Positions 37,968-53,900 are shown, counted from the first letter of the stretch. The stretch is DNA of 64,000 bases from Vespa crabro (GCF_910589235.1 NC_060956.1:12678999-12742998); one strand, 5' to 3'. The notes: generated by a model from the letters alone, not told the origin. Numbers and translations: made by a program.

Positions 37968-40900
37968 AAATTCACATGTGTTGTTCTGTTTTCTCGATAA
38001 TTTTCATGTTAAAGCACGTATTTAAAAATAGTCGGAAAGAAATATTCTAGTTTCATTCTTTATTCTGCGTCGAAAGTATATAAAATCATTGAAATTGAAT
38101 GTGATTTCAACCTTTCGTTTTTCGACGATACGCCTTTATGAGCATAAAATCGTATATTGGATATGAAACAAAGTTAAGACATCAATTCCAAGATAGAAAA
38201 GATTTTTGATCTTCTGAAATACAATGTCTGAATCGATTGGTAACATTTTTCAAACTGTTGTACGAGTAAGTTCAAAGATTTCACCATTTTATCTCAGCAT
38301 ATAGCGAAAAACGCATATGTCGATCAGGTTTCTCGATAATTATCATGTTACAACACATATTTACGCATAGTCGGAAAGATATAATCTAGTTTCATTCTTT
38401 ATTCTGCGTCGAAAAAATATAAAATCATTGAAATTGAATGTGATTTCAACCTTTCATTTTTCGACGATACGCCTTTATGAGCATAAAATCGTATATACGA
38501 TATGAAACAAAGTTAAGACATCAATTCCAAGATAGAAAAGATTTTTGATCTTCTGAAATACAATGTCCGAATAGATTGGTAACATTTTTCAAACTGTGGA
38601 ACGAGTATTTTCACTGTTTTCATGATAATATTTCCGCATATAGCGGAATTCGCATGTGTCGATCAGGTTTCTCATTAATTATCATGTTAAAACACGCATT
38701 TACACATAGTCGGAAAGATATAATCTAGTTTCATTCTTTATTCTGCGTCGAAAGTATTTAAAATCATTGAAATTGAATTAGATTTCAACCTTTCATTTTT
38801 CGACGATACAACTTTATGAGCATAAAATCGTATATTGGATATGAAACAAAGTTAAGACATCAATTCCAAGATAGAAAAGATTTTTGATCTTCTGAAATAC
38901 AATGTCCGAATCGATTGGTAACATTTTTCAAACTGTGGAACGAGTATTTTCACTGTTTTCATGATAATATTTCCGCATATAGCGAAATTCACATGTGTTG
39001 TTCAGTTTTCTCGATAATTTTCATGTTAAAGCACGTAATTAAAAATAGTCGGAAAGAAATATTCTAGTTTCATTCTTTATTCTGCGTCGAAAGTATATAA
39101 AATCATTGAAATTGAATGAGATTTCAACCTTTCGTTTTTCGACGATACGCCTTTATGAGCATAAAATCGTATATTGGATATGAAACAAAGTTAAGACATC
39201 AATTCCAAGATAGAAAAGATTTTTGATCTTCTGAAATACAATGTCTGAATCGATTGGTAACATTTTTCAAACTGTTGTACGAGTAAGTTCAAAGATTTCA
39301 CCATTTTATCTCAGCATATAGCGAAAAACGCATATGTCGATCAGGTTTCTCGATAATTATCATGTTACAACACATATTTACGCATAGTCGGAAAGATATA
39401 ATCTAGTTTCATTCTTTATTCTGCGTCGAAAAAATATAAAATCATTGAAATTGAATGTGATTTCAACCTTTCATTTTTCGACGATACGCCTTTATGAGCA
39501 TAAAATCGTATATACGATATGAAACAAAGTTAAGACATCAATTCCAAGATAGAAAAGATTTTTGATCTTCTGAAATACAATGTCCGAATAGATTGGTAAC
39601 ATTTTTCAAACTGTGGAACGAGTATTTTCACTGTTTTCATGATAATATTTCCGCATATAGCGGAATTCGCATGTGTCGATCAGGTTTCTCATTAATTATC
39701 ATGTTAAAACACGCATTTACACATAGTCGGAAAGATATAATCTAGTTTCATTCTTTATTCTGCGTCGAAAGTATTTAAAATCATTGAAATTGAATTAGAT
39801 TTCAACCTTTCATTTTTCGACGATACAACTTTATGAGCATAAAATCGTATATTGGATATGAAACAAAGTTAAGACATCAATTCCAAGATAGAAAAGATTT
39901 TTGATCTTCTGAAATACAATGTCCGAATCGATTGGTAACATTTTTCAAACTGTGGAACGAGTATTTTCACTGTTTTCATGATAATATTTCCGCATATAGC
40001 GAAATTCACATGTGTTGTTCAGTTTTCTCGATAATTTTCATGTTAAAGCACGTATTTAAAAATAGTCGGAAAGAAATATTCTAGTTTCATTCTTTATTCT
40101 GCGTCGAAAGTATATAAAATCATTGAAATTGAATGTGATTTCAACCTTTCATTTTTCGACGATACGCCTTTATGAGCATAAAATCGTATATACGATATGA
40201 AACAATGTTAATACATCAATACCAAGATAAAAAGGATGTTTGATATTCTGAAATAACATGTCTGAATAGATTGGTAACATTTTTCGTACTGTTGTCCGGG
40301 AAAATTCATTGTTTTCACCATTTTACCTCAGCATATAGCGAAAAACGCATATGTCGATCAGGTTTCTCGATAATTATCATGTTACAACACGTATTTACGC
40401 ATAGTCGGAAAGAAATATTCTAGTTTCATTCTTTATTCTGCGTCGAAAAAATATAAAATCATTGAAATTGAATGTGATTTCAACCTTTCATTTTTCGACG
40501 ATACGCCTTTATGAGCATAAAATCGTATATACGATATGAAACAAAGTTAAGACATCAATTCCAAGATAGAAAAGATTTTTGATCTTCTGAAATACAATGT
40601 CCGAATAGATTGGTAACATTTTTCAAACTGTGGAACGAGTATTTTCACTGTTTTCATGATAATATTTCCGCATATAGCGGAATTCGCATGTGTCGATCAG
40701 GTTTCTCATTAATTATCATGTTAAAACACGCATTTACACATAGTCGGAAAGATATAATCTAGTTTCATTCTTTATTCTGCGTCGAAAGTATTTAAAATCA
40801 TTGAAATTGAATTAGATTTCAACCTTTCATTTTTCGACGATACAACTTTATGAGCATAAAATCGTATATTGGATATGAAACAAAGTTAAGACATCAATTC

Positions 40901-42713
40901 CAAGATAGAAAAGATTTTTGATCTTCTGAAATACAATGTCCGAATCGATTGGTAACATTTTTCAAACTGTGGAACGAGTATTTTCACTGTTTTCATGATA
41001 ATATTTCCGCATATAGCGAAATTCACATGTGTTGTTCAGTTTTCTCGATAATTTTCATGTTAAAGCACGTATTTAAAAATAGTCGGAAAGAAATATTCTA
41101 GTTTCATTCTTTATTCTGCGTCGAAAGTATATAAAATCATTGAAATTGAATGTGATTTCAACCTTTCGTTTTTCGACGATACGCCTTTATGAGCATAAAA
41201 TCGTATATTGGATATGAAACAAAGTTAAGACATCAATTCCAAGATAGAAAAGATTTTTGATCTTCTGAAATACAATGTCTGAATCGATTGGTAACATTTT
41301 TCAAACTGTTGTACGAGTAAGTTCAAAGATTTCACCATTTTATCTCAGCATATAGCGAAAAACGCATATGTCGATCAGGTTTCTCGATAATTATCATGTT
41401 ACAACACATATTTACGCATAGTCGGAAAGATATAATCTAGTTTCATTCTTTATTCTGCGTCGAAAAAATATAAAATCATTGAAATTGAATGTGATTTCAA
41501 CCTTTCATTTTTCGACGATACGCCTTTATGAGCATAAAATCGTATATACGATATGAAACAAAGTTAAGACATCAATTCCAAGATAGAAAAGATTTTTGAT
41601 CTTCTGAAATACAATGTCCGAATCGATTGGTAACATTTTTCAAACTGTGGAACGAGTATTTTCACTGTTTTCATGATAATATTTCCGCATATAGCGAAAT
41701 TCACATGTGTTGTTCAGTTTTCTCGATAATTTTCATGTTAAAGCACGTATTTAAAAATAGTCGGAAAGAAATATTCTAGTTTCATTCTTTATTCTGCGTC
41801 GAAAGTATATAAAATCATTGAAATTGAATGTGATTTCAACCTTTCGTTTTTCGACGATACGCCTTTATGAGCATAAAATCGTATATTGGATATGAAACAA
41901 AGTTAAGACATCAATTCCAAGATAGAAAAGATTTTTGATCTTCTGAAATACAATGTCTGAATCGATTGGTAACATTTTTCAAACTGTTGTACGAGTAAGT
42001 TCAAAGATTTCACCATTTTATCTCAGCATATAGCGAAAAACGCATATGTCGATCAGGTTTCTCGATAATTATCATGTTACAACACATATTTACGCATAGT
42101 CGGAAAGATATAATCTAGTTTCATTCTTTATTCTGCGTCGAAAAAATATAAAATCATTGAAATTGAATGTGATTTCAACCTTTCATTTTTCGACGATACG
42201 CCTTTATGAGCATAAAATCGTATATACGATATGAAACAAAGTTAAGACATCAATTCCAAGATAGAAAAGATTTTTGATCTTCTGAAATACAATGTCCGAA
42301 TAGATTGGTAACATTTTTCAAACTGTGGAACGAGTATTTTCACTGTTTTCATGATAATATTTCCGCATATAGCGGAATTCGCATGTGTCGATCAGGTTTC
42401 TCATTAATTATCATGTTAAAACACGCATTTACACATAGTCGGAAAGATATAATCTAGTTTCATTCTTTATTCTGCGTCGAAAGTATTTAAAATCATTGAA
42501 ATTGAATTAGATTTCAACCTTTCATTTTTCGACGATACAACTTTATGAGCATAAAATCGTATATTGGATATGAAACAAAGTTAAGACATCAATTCCAAGA
42601 TAGAAAAGATTTTTGATCTTCTGAAATACAATGTCCGAATCGATTGGTAACATTTTTCAAACTGTGGAACGAGTATTTTCACTGTTTTCATGATAATATT
42701 TCCGCATATAGCG
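37968..42713 (+). repeat. HOR domain 6: mixed A-B-C, D-B-C and A-B'
   Basis: Monomers 113-126 in order: A1BC, A2BC, DBC, A1B', A1BC. Unit starts are 37968, 38985, 40002, 41019 and 41697. The A2 at 38985 is the only A2 right of 24408. The A1 at 37968 has ttgttctgtt in place of ttgttcagtt. This block contains no H monomer, unlike the stretches on either side. Confidence 0.86.
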
Positions 42714-45700
42714 AAATTCACATGTGTTGTTCAGTTTTCTCGATAATTTTCATGTTAAAGCACGTATTTAAAAATAGTCGGAAAGAAATATTCTAGTTTC
42801 ATTCTTTATTCTGCGTCGAAAGTATATAAAATCATTGAAATTGAATGTGATTTCAACCTTTCGTTTTTCGACGATACGCCTTTATGAGCATAAAATCGTA
42901 TATTGGATATGAAACAAAGTTAAGACATCAATTCCAAGATAGAAAAGATTTTTGATCTTCTGAAATACAATGTCTGAATCGATTGGTAACATTTTTCAAA
43001 CTGTTGTACGAGTAAGTTCAAAGATTTCACCATTTTATCTCAGCATATAGCGAAAAACGCATATGTCGATCAGGTTTCTCGATAATTATCATGTTACAAC
43101 ACATATTTACGCATAGTCGGAAAGATATAATCTAGTTTCATTCTTTATTCTGCGTCGAAAGTATATAAAATCATTGAAATTGAATTAGATTTCAACCTTT
43201 CATTTTTCGACGATACAACTTTATGAGCATAAAATCGTATATTGGATATGAAACAAAGTTAAGACATCAATTCCAAGATAGAAAAGATTTTTGATCTTCT
43301 GAAATACAATGTCCGAATCGATTGGTAACATTTTTCAAACTGTGGAACGAGTATTTTCACTGTTTTCATGATAATATTTCCGCATATAGCGAAATTCACA
43401 TGTGTTGTTCAGTTTTCTCGATAATTTTCATGTTAAAGCACGTATTTAAAAATAGTCGGAAAGAAATATTCTAGTTTCATTCTTTATTCTGCGTCGAAAG
43501 TATATAAAATCATTGAAATTGAATGTGATTTCCACCTTTCGTTTTTCGACGATACGCCTTTATGAGCATAAAATCGTATATTGGATATGAAACAAAGTTA
43601 AGACATCAATTCCAAGATAGAAAAGATTTTTGATCTTCTGAAATACAATGTCTGAATCGATTGGTAACATTTTTCAAACTGTTGTACGAGTAAGTTCAAA
43701 GATTTCACCATTTTATCTCAGCATATAGCGAAAAACGCATATGTCGATCAGGTTTCTCGATAATTATCATGTTACAACACATATTTACGCATAGTCGGAA
43801 AGATATAATCTAGTTTCATTCTTTATTCTGCGTCGAAAGTATTTAAAATCATTGAAATTGAATTAGATTTCAACCTTTCATTTTTCGACGATACAACTTT
43901 ATGAGCATAAAATCGTATATTGGATATGAAACAAAGTTAAGACATCAATTCCAAGATAGAAAAGATTTTTGATCTTCTGAAATACAATGTCCGAATCGAT
44001 TGGTAACATTTTTCAAACTGTGGAACGAGTATTTTCACTGTTTTCATGATAATATTTCCGCATATAGCGGAATTCGCATGTGTCGATCAGGTTTCTCATT
44101 AATTATCATGTTAAAACACGCATTTACACATAGTCGGAAAGATATAATCTAGTTTCATTCTTTATTCTGCGTCGAAAGTATTTAAAATCATTGAAATTGA
44201 ATTAGATTTCAACATTTCATTTTTCGACGATACAACTTTATGAGCATAAAATCGTATATTGGATATGAAACAAAGTTAAGACATCAATTCCAAGATAGAA
44301 AAGATTTTTGATCTTCTGAAATACAATGTCCGAATCGATTGGTAACATTTTTCAAACTGTGGAACGAGTATTTTCACTGTTTTCATGATAATATTTCCGC
44401 ATATAGCGAAATTCACATGTGTTGTTCAGTTTTCTCGATAATTTTCATGTTAAAGCACGTATTTAAAAATAGTCGGAAAGAAATATTCTAGTTTCATTCT
44501 TTATTCTGCGTCGAAAGTATATAAAATCATTGAAATTGAATGTGATTTCAACCTTTCATTTTTCGACGATACGCCTTTATGAGCATAAAATCGTATATAC
44601 GATATGAAACAATGTTAATACATCAATACCAAGATAAAAAGGATGTTTGATATTCTGAAATAACATGTCTGAATAGATTGGTAACATTTTTCGTACTGTT
44701 GTCCGGGAAAATTCATTGTTTTCACCATTTTACCTCAGCATATAGCGAAAAACGCATATGTCGATCAGGTTTCTCGATAATTATCATGTTACAACACGTA
44801 TTTACGCATAGTCGGAAAGATATAATCTAGTTTCATTCTTTATTCTGCGTCGAAAAAATATAAAATCATTGAAATTGAATGTGATTTCAACCTTTCATTT
44901 TTCGACGATACGCCTTTATGAGCATAAAATCGTATATACGATATGAAACAAAGTTAAGACATCAATTCCAAGATAGAAAAGATTTTTGATCTTCTGAAAT
45001 ACAATGTCCGAATAGATTGGTAACATTTTTCAAACTGTGGAACGAGTATTTTCACTGTTTTCATGATAATATTTCCGCATATAGCGGAATTCGCATGTGT
45101 CGATCAGGTTTCTCATTAATTATCATGTTAAAACACGCATTTACACATAGTCGGAAAGATATAATCTAGTTTCATTCTTTATTCTGCGTCGAAAGTATTT
45201 AAAATCATTGAAATTGAATTAGATTTCAACCTTTCATTTTTCGACGATACAACTTTATGAGCATAAAATCGTATATTGGATATGAAACAAAGTTAAGACA
45301 TCAATTCCAAGATAGAAAAGATTTTTGATCTTCTGAAATACAATGTCCGAATCGATTGGTAACATTTTTCAAACTGTGGAACGAGTATTTTCACTGTTTT
45401 CATGATAATATTTCCGCATATAGCGAAATTCACATGTGTTGTTCAGTTTTCTCGATAATTTTCATGTTAAAGCACGTATTTAAAAATAGTCGGAAAGAAA
45501 TATTCTAGTTTCATTCTTTATTCTGCGTCGAAAGTATATAAAATCATTGAAATTGAATGTGATTTCAACCTTTCGTTTTTCGACGATACGCCTTTATGAG
45601 CATAAAATCGTATATTGGATATGAAACAAAGTTAAGACATCAATTCCAAGATAGAAAAGATTTTTGATCTTCTGAAATACAATGTCTGAATCGATTGGTA

Positions 45701-48137
45701 ACATTTTTCAAACTGTTGTACGAGTAAGTTCAAAGATTTCACCATTTTATCTCAGCATATAGCGAAAAACGCATATGTCGATCAGGTTTCTCGATAATTA
45801 TCATGTTACAACACATATTTACGCATAGTCGGAAAGATATAATCTAGTTTCATTCTTTATTCTGCGTCGAAAGTATATAAAATCATTGAAATTGAATTAG
45901 ATTTCAACCTTTCATTTTTCGACGATACAACTTTATGAGCATAAAATCGTATATTGGATATGAAACAAAGTTAAGACATCAATTCCAAGATAGAAAAGAT
46001 TTTTGATCTTCTGAAATACAATGTCCGAATCGATTGGTAACATTTTTCAAACTGTGGAACGAGTATTTTCACTGTTTTCATGATAATATTTCCGCATATA
46101 GCGAAATTCACATGTGTTGTTCAGTTTTCTCGATAATTTTCATGTTAAAGCACGTATTTAAAAATAGTCGGAAAGAAATATTCTAGTTTCATTCTTTATT
46201 CTGCGTCGAAAGTATATAAAATCATTGAAATTGAATGTGATTTCCACCTTTCGTTTTTCGACGATACGCCTTTATGAGCATAAAATCGTATATTGGATAT
46301 GAAACAAAGTTAAGACATCAATTCCAAGATAGAAAAGATTTTTGATCTTCTGAAATACAATGTCTGAATCGATTGGTAACATTTTTCAAACTGTTGTACG
46401 AGTAAGTTCAAAGATTTCACCATTTTATCTCAGCATATAGCGAAAAACGCATATGTCGATCAGGTTTCTCGATAATTATCATGTTACAACACATATTTAC
46501 GCATAGTCGGAAAGATATAATCTAGTTTCATTCTTTATTCTGCGTCGAAAGTATTTAAAATCATTGAAATTGAATTAGATTTCAACCTTTCATTTTTCGA
46601 CGATACAACTTTATGAGCATAAAATCGTATATTGGATATGAAACAAAGTTAAGACATCAATTCCAAGATAGAAAAGATTTTTGATCTTCTGAAATACAAT
46701 GTCTGAATCGATTGGTAACATTTTTCAAACTGTGGAACGAGTATTTTCACTGTTTTCATGATAATATTTCCGCATATAGCGGAATTCGCATGTGTCGATC
46801 AGGTTTCTCATTAATTATCATGTTAAAACACGCATTTACACATAGTCGGAAAGATATAATCTAGTTTCATTCTTTATTCTGCGTCGAAAGTATTTAAAAT
46901 CATTGAAATTGAATTAGATTTCAACCTTTCATTTTTCGACGATACAACTTTATGAGCATAAAATCGTATATTGGATATGAAACAAAGTTAAGACATCAAT
47001 TCCAAGATAGAAAAGATTTTTGATCTTCTGAAATACAATGTCCGAATCGATTGGTAACATTTTTCAAACTGTGGAACGAGTATTTTCACTGTTTTCATGA
47101 TAATATTTCCGCATATAGCGAAATTCACATGTGTTGTTCAGTTTTCTCGATAATTTTCATGTTAAAGCACGTATTTAAAAATAGTCGGAAAGAAATATTC
47201 TAGTTTCATTCTTTATTCTGCGTCGAAAGTATATAAAATCATTGAAATTGAATGTGATTTCAACCTTTCATTTTTCGACGATACGCCTTTATGAGCATAA
47301 AATCGTATATACGATATGAAACAATGTTAATACATCAATACCAAGATAAAAAGGATGTTTGATATTCTGAAATAACATGTCTGAATAGATTGGTAACATT
47401 TTTCGTACTGTTGTCCGGGAAAATTCATTGTTTTCACCATTTTACCTCAGCATATAGCGAAAAACGCATATGTCGATCAGGTTTCTCGATAATTATCATG
47501 TTACAACACGTATTTACGCATAGTCGGAAAGAAATATTCTAGTTTCATTCTTTATTCTGCGTCGAAAAAATATAAAATCATTGAAATTGAATGTGATTTC
47601 AACCTTTCATTTTTCGACGATACGCCTTTATGAGCATAAAATCGTATATACGATATGAAACAAAGTTAAGACATCAATTCCAAGATAGAAAAGATTTTTG
47701 ATCTTCTGAAATACAATGTCCGAATAGATTGGTAACATTTTTCAAACTGTGGAACGAGTATTTTCACTGTTTTCATGATAATATTTCCGCATATAGCGGA
47801 ATTCGCATGTGTCGATCAGGTTTCTCATTAATTATCATGTTAAAACACGCATTTACACATAGTCGGAAAGATATAATCTAGTTTCATTCTTTATTCTGCG
47901 TCGAAAGTATTTAAAATCATTGAAATTGAATTAGATTTCAACCTTTCATTTTTCGACGATACAACTTTATGAGCATAAAATCGTATATTGGATATGAAAC
48001 AAAGTTAAGACATCAATTCCAAGATAGAAAAGATTTTTGATCTTCTGAAATACAATGTCCGAATCGATTGGTAACATTTTTCAAACTGTGGAACGAGTAT
48101 TTTCACTGTTTTCATGATAATATTTCCGCATATAGCG
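42714..48137 (+). repeat. Two tandem copies of a 2712-bp octamer
   Basis: The order A1-H'-A1-H-C-D-B-C occurs at 42714-45425 and again at 45426-48137. In both, the H' carries gtatata at s6 (A-like) and the second A carries gatttccacc instead of gatttcaacc. The same octamer recurs at 57291-60002 with both markers. The copies differ in the B after D (gaaagatataatc at 44748, gaaagaaatattc at 47460), in aacattt in the C at 44070, and in tctgaatcg in the H at 46443. Confidence 0.88.
43053..43391 (+). repeat. H' with A-like s6 (gtatata)
   Basis: B alleles at s1-s5, gaaagtatata at s6 as in class A, then C alleles at s7-s10. It is followed by A with no C, so it closes a 678 bp dimer. The same triple mosaic occurs at 45765-46103 and 57630-57968, each time directly before an A with the ttccacc variant. 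Whether gtatata came from A by conversion or arose by a t-to-a change in gtattt cannot be told from one base. Confidence 0.85.
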
Positions 48138-51100
48138 GAATTCGCATGTGTCGATCAGGTTTCTCATTAATTATCATGTTAAAACACGCATTTACACATA
48201 GTCGGAAAGATATAATCTAGTTTCATTCTTTATTCTGCGTCGAAAGTATTTAAAATCATTGAAATTGAATTAGATTTCAACCTTTCATTTTTCGACGATA
48301 CAACTTTATGAGCATAAAATCGTATATTGGATATGAAACAAAGTTAAGACATCAATTCCAAGATAGAAAAGATTTTTGATCTTCTGAAATACAATGTCCG
48401 AATCGATTGGTAACATTTTTCAAACTGTGGAACGAGTATTTTCACTGTTTTCATGATAATATTTCCGCATATAGCGAAATTCACATGTGTTGTTCAGTTT
48501 TCTCGATAATTTTCATGTTAAAGCACGTATTTAAAAATAGTCGGAAAGAAATATTCTAGTTTCATTCTTTATTCTGCGTCGAAAGTATATAAAATCATTG
48601 AAATTGAATGTGATTTCAACCTTTCATTTTTCGACGATACGCCTTTATGAGCATAAAATCGTATATACGATATGAAACAATGTTAATACATCAATACCAA
48701 GATAAAAAGGATGTTTGATCTTCTGAAATAACATGTCTGAATAGATTGGTAACATTTTTCGTACTGTTGTCCGGGAAAATTCATTGTTTTCACCATTTTA
48801 CCTCAGCATATAGCGAAAAACGCATATGTCGATCAGGTTTCTCGATAATTATCATGTTACAACACGTATTTACGCATAGTCGGAAAGAAATATTCTAGTT
48901 TCATTCTTTATTCTGCGTCGAAAAAATATAAAATCATTGAAATTGAATGTGATTTCAACCTTTCATTTTTCGACGATACGCCTTTATGAGCATAAAATCG
49001 TATATACGATATGAAACAAAGTTAAGACATCAATTCCAAGATAGAAAAGATTTTTGATCTTCTGAAATACAATGTCCGAATAGATTGGTAACATTTTTCA
49101 AACTGTGGAACGAGTATTTTCACTGTTTTCATGATAATATTTCCGCATATAGCGGAATTCGCATGTGTCGATCAGGTTTCTCATTAATTATCATGTTAAA
49201 ACACGCATTTACACATAGTCGGAAAGATATAATCTAGTTTCATTCTTTATTCTGCGTCGAAAGTATTTAAAATCATTGAAATTGAATTAGATTTCAACCT
49301 TTCATTTTTCGACGATACAACTTTATGAGCATAAAATCGTATATTGGATATGAAACAAAGTTAAGACATCAATTCCAAGATAGAAAAGATTTTTGATCTT
49401 CTGAAATACAATGTCTGAAACGATTGGTAACATTTTTCAAACTGTGGAACGAGTATTTTCACTGTTTTCATGATAATATTTCCGCATATAGCGAAATTCA
49501 CATGTGTTGTTCAGTTTTCTCGATAATTTTCATGTTAAAGCACGTATTTAAAAATAGTCGGAAAGAAATATTCTAGTTTCATTCTTTATTCTGCGTCGAA
49601 AGTATATAAAATCATTGAAATTGAATGTGATTTCAACCTTTCGTTTTTCGACGATACGCCTTTATGAGCATAAAATCGTATATTGGATATGAAACAAAGT
49701 TAAGACATCAATTCCAAGATAGAAAAGATTTTTGATCTTCTGAAATACAATGTCTGAATCGATTGGTAACATTTTTCAAACTGTTGTACGAGTAAGTTCA
49801 AAGATTTCACCATTTTATCTCAGCATATAGCGAAAAACGCATATGTCGATCAGGTTTCTCGATAATTATCATGTTACAACACATATTTACGCATAGTCGG
49901 AAAGATATAATCTAGTTTCATTCTTTATTCTGCGTCGAAAAAATATAAAATCATTGAAATTGAATGTGATTTCAACCTTTCATTTTTCGACGATACGCCT
50001 TTATGAGCATAAAATCGTATATACGATATGAAACAAAGTTAAGACATCAATTCCAAGATAGAAAAGATTTTTGATCTTCTGAAATACAATGTCCGAATAG
50101 ATTGGTAACATTTTTCAAACTGTGGAACGAGTATTTTCACTGTTTTCATGATAATATTTCCGCATATAGCGGAATTCGCATGTGTCGATCAGGTTTCTCA
50201 TTAATTATCATGTTAAAACACGCATTTACACATAGTCGGAAAGATATAATCTAGTTTCATTCTTTATTCTGCGTCGAAAGTATTTAAAATCATTGAAATT
50301 GAATTAGATTTCAACATTTCATTTTTCGACGATACAACTTTATGAGCATAAAATCGTATATTGGATATGAAACAAAGTTAAGACATCAATTCCAAGATAG
50401 AAAAGATTTTTGATCTTCTGAAATACAATGTCCGAATCGATTGGTAACATTTTTCAAACTGTGGAACGAGTATTTTCACTGTTTTCATGATAATATTTCC
50501 GCATATAGCGAAATTCACATGTGTTGTTCAGTTTTCTCGATAATTTTCATGTTAAAGCACGTATTTAAAAATAGTCGGAAAGAAATATTCTAGTTTCATT
50601 CTTTATTCTGCGTCGAAAGTATATAAAATCATTGAAATTGAATGTGATTTCAACCTTTCGTTTTTCGACGATACGCCTTTATGAGCATAAAATCGTATAT
50701 TGGATATGAAACAAAGTTAAGACATCAATTCCAAGATAGAAAAGATTTTTGATCTTCTGAAATACAATGTCTGAATCGATTGGTAACATTTTTCAAACTG
50801 TTGTACGAGTAAGTTCAAAGATTTCACCATTTTATCTCAGCATATAGCGAAAAACGCATATGTCGATCAGGTTTCTCGATAATTATCATGTTACAACACA
50901 TATTTACGCATAGTCGGAAAGATATAATCTAGTTTCATTCTTTATTCTGCGTCGAAAGTATTTAAAATCATTGAAATTGAATTAGATTTCAACCTTTCAT
51001 TTTTCGACGATACAACTTTATGAGCATAAAATCGTATATTGGATATGAAACAAAGTTAAGACATCAATTCCAAGATAGAAAAGATTTTTGATCTTCTGAA

Positions 51101-53900
51101 ATACAATGTCCGAATCGATTGGTAACATTTTTCAAACTGTGGAACGAGTATTTTCACTGTTTTCATGATAATATTTCCGCATATAGCGAAATTCACATGT
51201 GTTGTTCAGTTTTCTCGATAATTTTCATGTTAAAGCACGTATTTAAAAATAGTCGGAAAGAAATATTCTAGTTTCATTCTTTATTCTGCGTCGAAAGTAT
51301 ATAAAATCATTGAAATTGAATGTGATTTCCACCTTTCGTTTTTCGACGATACGCCTTTATGAGCATAAAATCGTATATTGGATATGAAACAAAGTTAAGA
51401 CATCAATTCCAAGATAGAAAAGATTTTTGATCTTCTGAAATACAATGTCTGAATCGATTGGTAACATTTTTCAAACTGTTGTACGAGTAAGTTCAAAGAT
51501 TTCACCATTTTATCTCAGCATATAGCGAAAAACGCATATGTCGATCAGGTTTCTCGATAATTATCATGTTACAACACATATTTACGCATAGTCGGAAAGA
51601 TATAATCTAGTTTCATTCTTTATTCTGCGTCGAAAGTATTTAAAATCATTGAAATTGAATTAGATTTCAACCTTTCATTTTTCGACGATACAACTTTATG
51701 AGCATAAAATCGTATATTGGATATGAAACAAAGTTAAGACATCAATTCCAAGATAGAAAAGATTTTTGATCTTCTGAAATACAATGTCCGAATCGATTGG
51801 TAACATTTTTCAAACTGTGGAACGAGTATTTTCACTGTTTTCATGATAATATTTCCGCATATAGCGGAATTCGCATGTGTCGATCAGGTTTCTCATTAAT
51901 TATCATGTTAAAACACGCATTTACACATAGTCGGAAAGATATAATCTAGTTTCATTCTTTATTCTGCGTCGAAAGTATTTAAAATCATTGAAATTGAATT
52001 AGATTTCAACCTTTCATTTTTCGACGATACAACTTTATGAGCATAAAATCGTATATTGGATATGAAACAAAGTTAAGACATCAATTCCAAGATAGAAAAG
52101 ATTTTTGATCTTCTGAAATACAATGTCCGAATCGATTGGTAACATTTTTCAAACTGTGGAACGAGTATTTTCACTGTTTTCATGATAATATTTCCGCATA
52201 TAGCGAAATTCACATGTGTTGTTCAGTTTTCTCGATAATTTTCATGTTAAAGCACGTATTTAAAAATAGTCGGAAAGAAATATTCTAGTTTCATTCTTTA
52301 TTCTGCGTCGAAAGTATATAAAATCATTGAAATTGAATGTGATTTCAACCTTTCGTTTTTCGACGATACGCCTTTATGAGCATAAAATCGTATATTGGAT
52401 ATGAAACAAAGTTAAGACATCAATTCCAAGATAGAAAAGATTTTTGATCTTCTGAAATACAATGTCTGAATCGATTGGTAACATTTTTCAAACTGTTGTA
52501 CGAGTAAGTTCAAAGATTTCACCATTTTATCTCAGCATATAGCGAAAAACGCATATGTCGATCAGGTTTCTCGATAATTATCATGTTACAACACATATTT
52601 ACGCATAGTCGGAAAGATATAATCTAGTTTCATTCTTTATTCTGCGTCGAAAGTATTTAAAATCATTGAAATTGAATTAGATTTCAACCTTTCATTTTTC
52701 GACGATACAACTTTATGAGCATAAAATCGTATATTGGATATGAAACAAAGTTAAGACATCAATTCCAAGATAGAAAAGATTTTTGATCTTCTGAAATACA
52801 ATGTCCGAATCGATTGGTAACATTTTTCAAACTGTGGAACGAGTATTTTCACTGTTTTCATGATAATATTTCCGCATATAGCGAAATTCACATGTGTTGT
52901 TCAGTTTTCTCGATAATTTTCATGTTAAAGCACGTATTTAAAAATAGTCGGAAAGAAATATTCTAGTTTCATTCTTTATTCTGCGTCGAAAGTATATAAA
53001 ATCATTGAAATTGAATGTGATTTCCACCTTTCGTTTTTCGACGATACGCCTTTATGAGCATAAAATCGTATATTGGATATGAAACAAAGTTAAGACATCA
53101 ATTCCAAGATAGAAAAGATTTTTGATCTTCTGAAATACAATGTCTGAATCGATTGGTAACATTTTTCAAACTGTTGTACGAGTAAGTTAAAAGATTTCAC
53201 CATTTTATCTCAGCATATAGCGAAAAACGCATATGTCGATCAGGTTTCTCGATAATTATCATGTTACAACACATATTTACGCATAGTCGGAAAGATATAA
53301 TCTAGTTTCATTCTTTATTCTGCGTCGAAAGTATTTAAAATCATTGAAATTGAATTAGATTTCAACCTTTCATTTTTCGACGATACAACTTTATGAGCAT
53401 AAAATCGTATATTGGATATGAAACAAAGTTAAGACATCAATTCCAAGATAGAAAAGATTTTTGATCTTCTGAAATACAATGTCCGAATCGATTGGTAACA
53501 TTTTTCAAACTGTGGAACGAGTATTTTCACTGTTTTCATGATAATATTTCCGCATATAGCGGAATTCGCATGTGTCGATCAGGTTTCTCATTAATTATCA
53601 TGTTAAAACACGCATTTACACATAGTCGGAAAGATATAATCTAGTTTCATTCTTTATTCTGCGTCGAAAGTATTTAAAATCATTGAAATTGAATTAGATT
53701 TCAACCTTTCATTTTTCGACGATACAACTTTATGAGCATAAAATCGTATATTGGATATGAAACAAAGTTAAGACATCAATTCCAAGATAGAAAAGATTTT
53801 TGATCTTCTGAAATACAATGTCCGAATCGATTGGTAACATTTTTCAAACTGTGGAACGAGTATTTTCACTGTTTTCATGATAATATTTCCGCATATAGCG
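47121..53900 (+). repeat. 20-monomer block, copy 1 (6780 bp)
   Basis: Monomers 140-159 in order: DBCC, DBC, A1BC, A1H', A1HC, A1H', A1HC. Unit starts are 47121, 48477, 49494, 50511, 51189, 52206 and 52884. The first 15 monomers recur in the same order from 53901. The last ten are a tandem pair of a 1695 bp pentamer A-H'-A-H-C (50511 and 52206), where both H' have gtattt at s6 and both second A copies have the ttccacc variant. Private changes: gatcttctgaaataac in the D at 48477, tctgaaacg in the C at 49155, and aagttaaaag in the A at 52884. The first three monomers also belong to the octamer pair. Confidence 0.84.
47799..48476 (+). repeat. C-C tandem pair
   Basis: Two class C monomers stand side by side (47799 and 48138), extending D-B-C to D-B-C-C, 1356 bp. 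The EcoRI site spacing is 339 bp here, against 1017 bp or more in most of the array. A one-monomer duplication by exchange between C tail and B tail, which are the same over about 75 bases, would produce it. Confidence 0.93.
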